In this document: in pieces, positions 61,594-64,000 of the stretch
Numbering within the stretch: the stretch's first letter is position 1
Layout: each line of letters starts with the position of its first letter
Source: Bradyrhizobium algeriense
GTDB lineage: Bacteria > Pseudomonadota > Alphaproteobacteria > Rhizobiales > Xanthobacteraceae
DNA length: 64,000 nucleotides
Assembly (NCBI RefSeq): GCF_036924595.1
Contig: NZ_JAZHRV010000001.1
Location: 1,302,001-1,366,000 of the forward strand
Direction: 5' to 3'
Notes under the pieces: model-generated
Database searches by the model: none
Told to the model about the DNA's origin: nothing
What the model saw: only the letters and a program-made list of their open reading frames with translations
Translations under genes and position numbers: made by a program

Positions 61594-62583
61594 ATGACCG
61601 AAGCGACTGACTTCGCAACAATCCGGTTCTCGACCGACGATCTGCCTGAGGAAGATCGCGTTCCGATGTGGCGCGAGCACTATGGATGTACCGTGCTCGG
61701 TGTCGAAATCGAACCGGCCGAAGACGCGCTATTCCAGTCCTCCATTGTTTCGCGTCATTTGCCCGGATTGAATCTGGTGTCGGGAAAAATGTCGGCCGCC
61801 CGCGTCAAGCGGACCCGCAAATTTGTCGCGGATGGCAACGACGACGTCGCGCTCCTTGTGAACTGCACGGGAGCGGCTGCCATCGCGGCCGGCGAACGCG
61901 AGGTGGTGCTTCGCGAGCGTGATGCCGTGCTGATCAGAAGCGACCAAGTGATCACATTCGACCGGTTTGTTTCCGGCCGATCTTCCTTGCTCCGGGTTCC
62001 GCGCTCGATCCTCTCGCAGCTTGTCAGCGATATTGACGAGGTTTCGATGCGTCATATAACCCGAAAGACCGACGCCCTTAAGCTCTTGACAGGCTACGCG
62101 GCTACGCTGCTCGACGACAACGCGGTGGCGGCGACCGCGCTTCTGCATCTTGCAGTCAGTCATATCCACGACCTTGTTGCACTTGCGCTTGGAGCAACAC
62201 GTGACCACGCCGGCGCGGCGCAGGATCGCGGAGTGCGTGCCGCCCGGCTAATTGCTGCCAAGACCTACATCATGCAGCAAAGCGGCCGTCGAGACCTTTC
62301 GGTTGGAGCTGTTGCCGCGGAACTCGGCGTGTCCGCGCGCTACCTGCAAATGCTTTTCGAGGTCGATGGCACGACGTTTTCCGCATTCCTGCTCAATCGG
62401 CGGCTCGTGCACGCTCATCGGATGCTCTGCGCACCGCGATCCCGCCGACGCCCGGTGAGCACCATTGCCTACGACGTCGGGTTTGGCGATCTGTCGTACT
62501 TCAACCGCAGCTTCCGAACTTTTTACGGCCTCACGCCACGAGACGTCAGGGAAGCTGCCGCCAATGAGCCGGATAATCCCTGA
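61594..62583 (+). CDS. AraC-family regulator
   Basis: This 329-residue protein starts from MTEATDFATIRFS; an upstream ATG at 61552 with AGGGAACC is also possible. Residues 1-200 form an AraC_binding_2-like (DUF4917/XylS-type) sensing domain, and two helix-turn-helix motifs occupy about 230-325 (LSVGAVAAELGVSARYLQML; STIAYDVGFGDLSYFNRSFR; YGLTPRDVREA). It may control the divergent VOC gene. Confidence 0.87.
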   Translation: MTEATDFATIRFSTDDLPEEDRVPMWREHYGCTVLGVEIEPAEDALFQSSIVSRHLPGLNLVSGKMSAARVKRTRKFVADGNDDVALLVNCTGAAAIAAGEREVVLRERDAVLIRSDQVITFDRFVSGRSSLLRVPRSILSQLVSDIDEVSMRHITRKTDALKLLTGYAATLLDDNAVAATALLHLAVSHIHDLVALALGATRDHAGAAQDRGVRAARLIAAKTYIMQQSGRRDLSVGAVAAELGVSARYLQMLFEVDGTTFSAFLLNRRLVHAHRMLCAPRSRRRPVSTIAYDVGFGDLSYFNRSFRTFYGLTPRDVREAAANEPDNP

Positions 62584-63231
62584 AAGATTCCTCGCATCGG
62601 CTTGGTCCCTCTCGTCGCTGGTGTGTGAAGGCGCCATCTAAAGCGTGATAAGTTTAGGTTGAAGGGGCCTCGACGTTTGGCTCACCTCGCCCCGCTTGCG
62701 GCCGGTTGCGGGGAGAGGTCGGATTGCCTAGGCGATGCCAACGGGTCGCGCGAATGCGCGCCTGATGACAGGCTCCGCATCGTCCGGCAATCCGGGTGAG
62801 GGGGACCATCCGCGAGCATGAATCTGTGGAGAGTCCTCCTCGCCCCGACCCTCTAAGAGCGAGCTTCGCTCGTCTCGACTCCGCAAGCGGGGCGAGGGAG
62901 AAGTAGTCCCGCCGCTTCAACCTCAACTCATCACGCTTTCGCTGAGCCAGCCTTCTGCTGCTGCGGAGATCGTGCTTCTCCGCCGCCGATATGGCCGCGG
63001 AAGGCCGCGAGACGTTGTGCATGCCCGGTTCGATGCCGATCATTGCCTGGGCCTGTCGCCGATTTGCATCAGCGGCGGAGAAATTGTCCGTACTTCGTTC
63101 TGGCCCAATCCGTTTTCGTTTCTGTCCAAGTTTCATTCGCGGCGATGTTTAGGGTTTGCGGATGCCGACTCTCGCAGGCGTGCGCCGTCGCGTCCGGCAG
63201 CGAATCGGTTTTCGAATTTGAAGCGAATGGA
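62584..63231. other. 648-bp intergenic region with nested palindromic repeat
   Basis: No gene is convincing. The left half holds the nested inverted-repeat element at 62681-62900. The right half (62940-63200) contains a frame at 62972-63241 with skewed composition that I reject. GAAGCGAATGG near 63221 is a weak ribosome-binding region for the next gene. Confidence 0.5.
62681..62900. repeat. Nested inverted-repeat intergenic element
   Basis: CTCACCTCGCCCCGCTTGCGG at the left pairs with CCGCAAGCGGGGCGAGGGAG at the right. An inner pair, GGATTGCCTAGGCGATGC and GCATCGTCCGGCAATCC, lies inside. Such palindromic units are dispersed in Bradyrhizobium and Rhodopseudomonas intergenic DNA from what I recall. 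They are thought to be mobile or RNA-forming elements. Confidence 0.6.
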
Positions 63232-64000
63232 ATGCAGATGACCCGAGCTACCCCAAACGATGCCGCATCTCAGGCGCGATCGAGCCAGCCAGCCGGCCTG
63301 CCGGCGACCGCGCTGGCGCTGGCGCTGTTGAGCGCGCCGTTCGCTGCGATCGGGCAGGCCGAGGCCTGCACCGTAGGTGGATCGCCGAGCGCGTCAGCCA
63401 GCGATTCGGTCGTCGATTGCTCCGGCGCGACCACCAATAGCGGGCCGGGCGGCATTGCCGGCTACGGCTCCGTGAACGACAATAATAACACCTACAATAT
63501 CCAGTCGGGCGCGTCGGTGACGGGAGATAGTTTCGGGGTGGTCATCGGTACGGGGGCGACGTTTAATAGTTCCGGCACCATCACGGGCGCGGGTGCCGCG
63601 GGCATCACTGGGACTGATGCCACTATTACCAACACAATCAGCGGCATCATCACGGGCAACAACGGCATCACCCTTGGCGCTCTTAATCTCAACAACGCCG
63701 GTCAGGTATTGGGACCGGGTGCGAACGGCGGCGCCATCAGCGCCGGCGCCGCGAATGTGACGAATGCGAGCACCGGCACCATCTCTGGCGTATTATTTGG
63801 TATCAGGAGCACAAACGGCACCGTCACCCTCGACAATGCCGGCGCCATCTCGGGACAGGTCGGCATCGTTGGATCCACCGTCAGTGTGACCGCGAATACA
63901 GGCACCATCGATGGCTTAACTGGCATCCAGATCACAGGTAGCGGCACCAACATCATCAACAATGCCAGCACCATCTCGGGAAGCCCTGACGGCTCCGGCA
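63232..64000 (+). CDS. Autotransporter-like adhesin, N-terminal part (incomplete)
   Basis: The frame is open from the ATG at 63232 (a second ATG two codons later) to the window end, 256 codons with no stop. Residues 25-50 form a signal peptide (ATALALALLSAPFAAIGQAE). After two Cys comes a beta-helix passenger made of repeated short strands rich in N, G, T and S, with recurring GTISG/GAISG turns spaced about 20-25 residues apart. The translocator domain would be beyond the window. It is probably an outer-surface adhesin. Confidence 0.75.
   Translation, partial: MQMTRATPNDAASQARSSQPAGLPATALALALLSAPFAAIGQAEACTVGGSPSASASDSVVDCSGATTNSGPGGIAGYGSVNDNNNTYNIQSGASVTGDSFGVVIGTGATFNSSGTITGAGAAGITGTDATITNTISGIITGNNGITLGALNLNNAGQVLGPGANGGAISAGAANVTNASTGTISGVLFGIRSTNGTVTLDNAGAISGQVGIVGSTVSVTANTGTIDGLTGIQITGSGTNIINNASTISGSPDGSG

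Noticed and set aside
1..64000. CRISPR array or rRNA operon
   Set aside because: No regularly spaced direct repeats and no rRNA-like sequence were seen on either strand.

Overview
The window reads as chromosomal accessory DNA of a Bradyrhizobium-like alphaproteobacterium. The support is a D(-)-tartrate dehydratase very like the characterised B. japonicum enzyme, an alphaproteobacterial-type LexA box (GTTC-N7-GTTC), rhizobial ICE core genes (ardC, parB, strawberry-notch helicase, primase, trbI, DUF2274), many solute-binding proteins of the Bug/TctC type, high GC content and Bradyrhizobium-style palindromic intergenic repeats. No complete tRNA, rRNA or CRISPR array is visible. Product names rest on reading the translations and motifs, without any database search.

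Layout. 0-2 kb: small hypothetical genes, one behind a LexA box, a secreted thermonuclease and an IS5-type transposase remnant. 2.1-5.4 kb: tartrate locus (tarD and a Bug binding protein, divergent LysR regulator). 5.4-16.3 kb: a gutted integrative conjugative element with a MITE-like repeat, paired hairpin repeats, ardC, parB, a frameshifted methyltransferase/helicase, an in-frame primase-TrbI deletion fusion, DUF2274 and LysR. 16.3-29.4 kb: an aromatic-acid module (FAD monooxygenase, IclR regulator, aldehyde dehydrogenase, FAD-linked 2-hydroxyacid oxidase, ThDP decarboxylase-like enzyme, homogentisate dioxygenase, fumarylacetoacetase, maleylacetoacetate isomerase, Bug protein). Four of its transcription units share one promoter/operator-like motif. 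29.4-31.1 kb: a truncated acyl-CoA synthetase, an enoyl-CoA hydratase and tRNA 3'-end fragments. 31.2-34.3 kb: a flavin-dependent two-component monooxygenase cluster with LysR. 34.3-50.4 kb: a TetR regulon with three near-identical GACCGATCGGTC operators and a 13-kb operon of CoA-thioester catabolism genes plus TctB/TctA. 50.4-55.3 kb: tRNA-end fragment, LysR and an AtuA-type operon with its own Bug protein. 55.4-58.0 kb: gene debris (frameshifted binding protein joined to a glycosyltransferase tail, broken tRNA-Lys and tRNA-Gln, integrase-like tail). 58.5-64 kb: DUF1330, a Cys-rich secreted protein, PaaI thioesterase, VOC protein, AraC regulator, a palindromic repeat and the start of an autotransporter-like adhesin.

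How the genes may work together. The window looks like a stack of catabolic islands. Each has its own regulator and periplasmic Bug binding protein, and they are separated by mobile-element and tRNA debris. Only one TctB/TctA membrane pair is present for four Bug proteins. The most unusual signals are a structured 5' leader repeated before three consecutive ICE genes, the primase-TrbI fusion, the shared motif tying together the homogentisate module, and the uncharacterised TetR-controlled CoA pathway.
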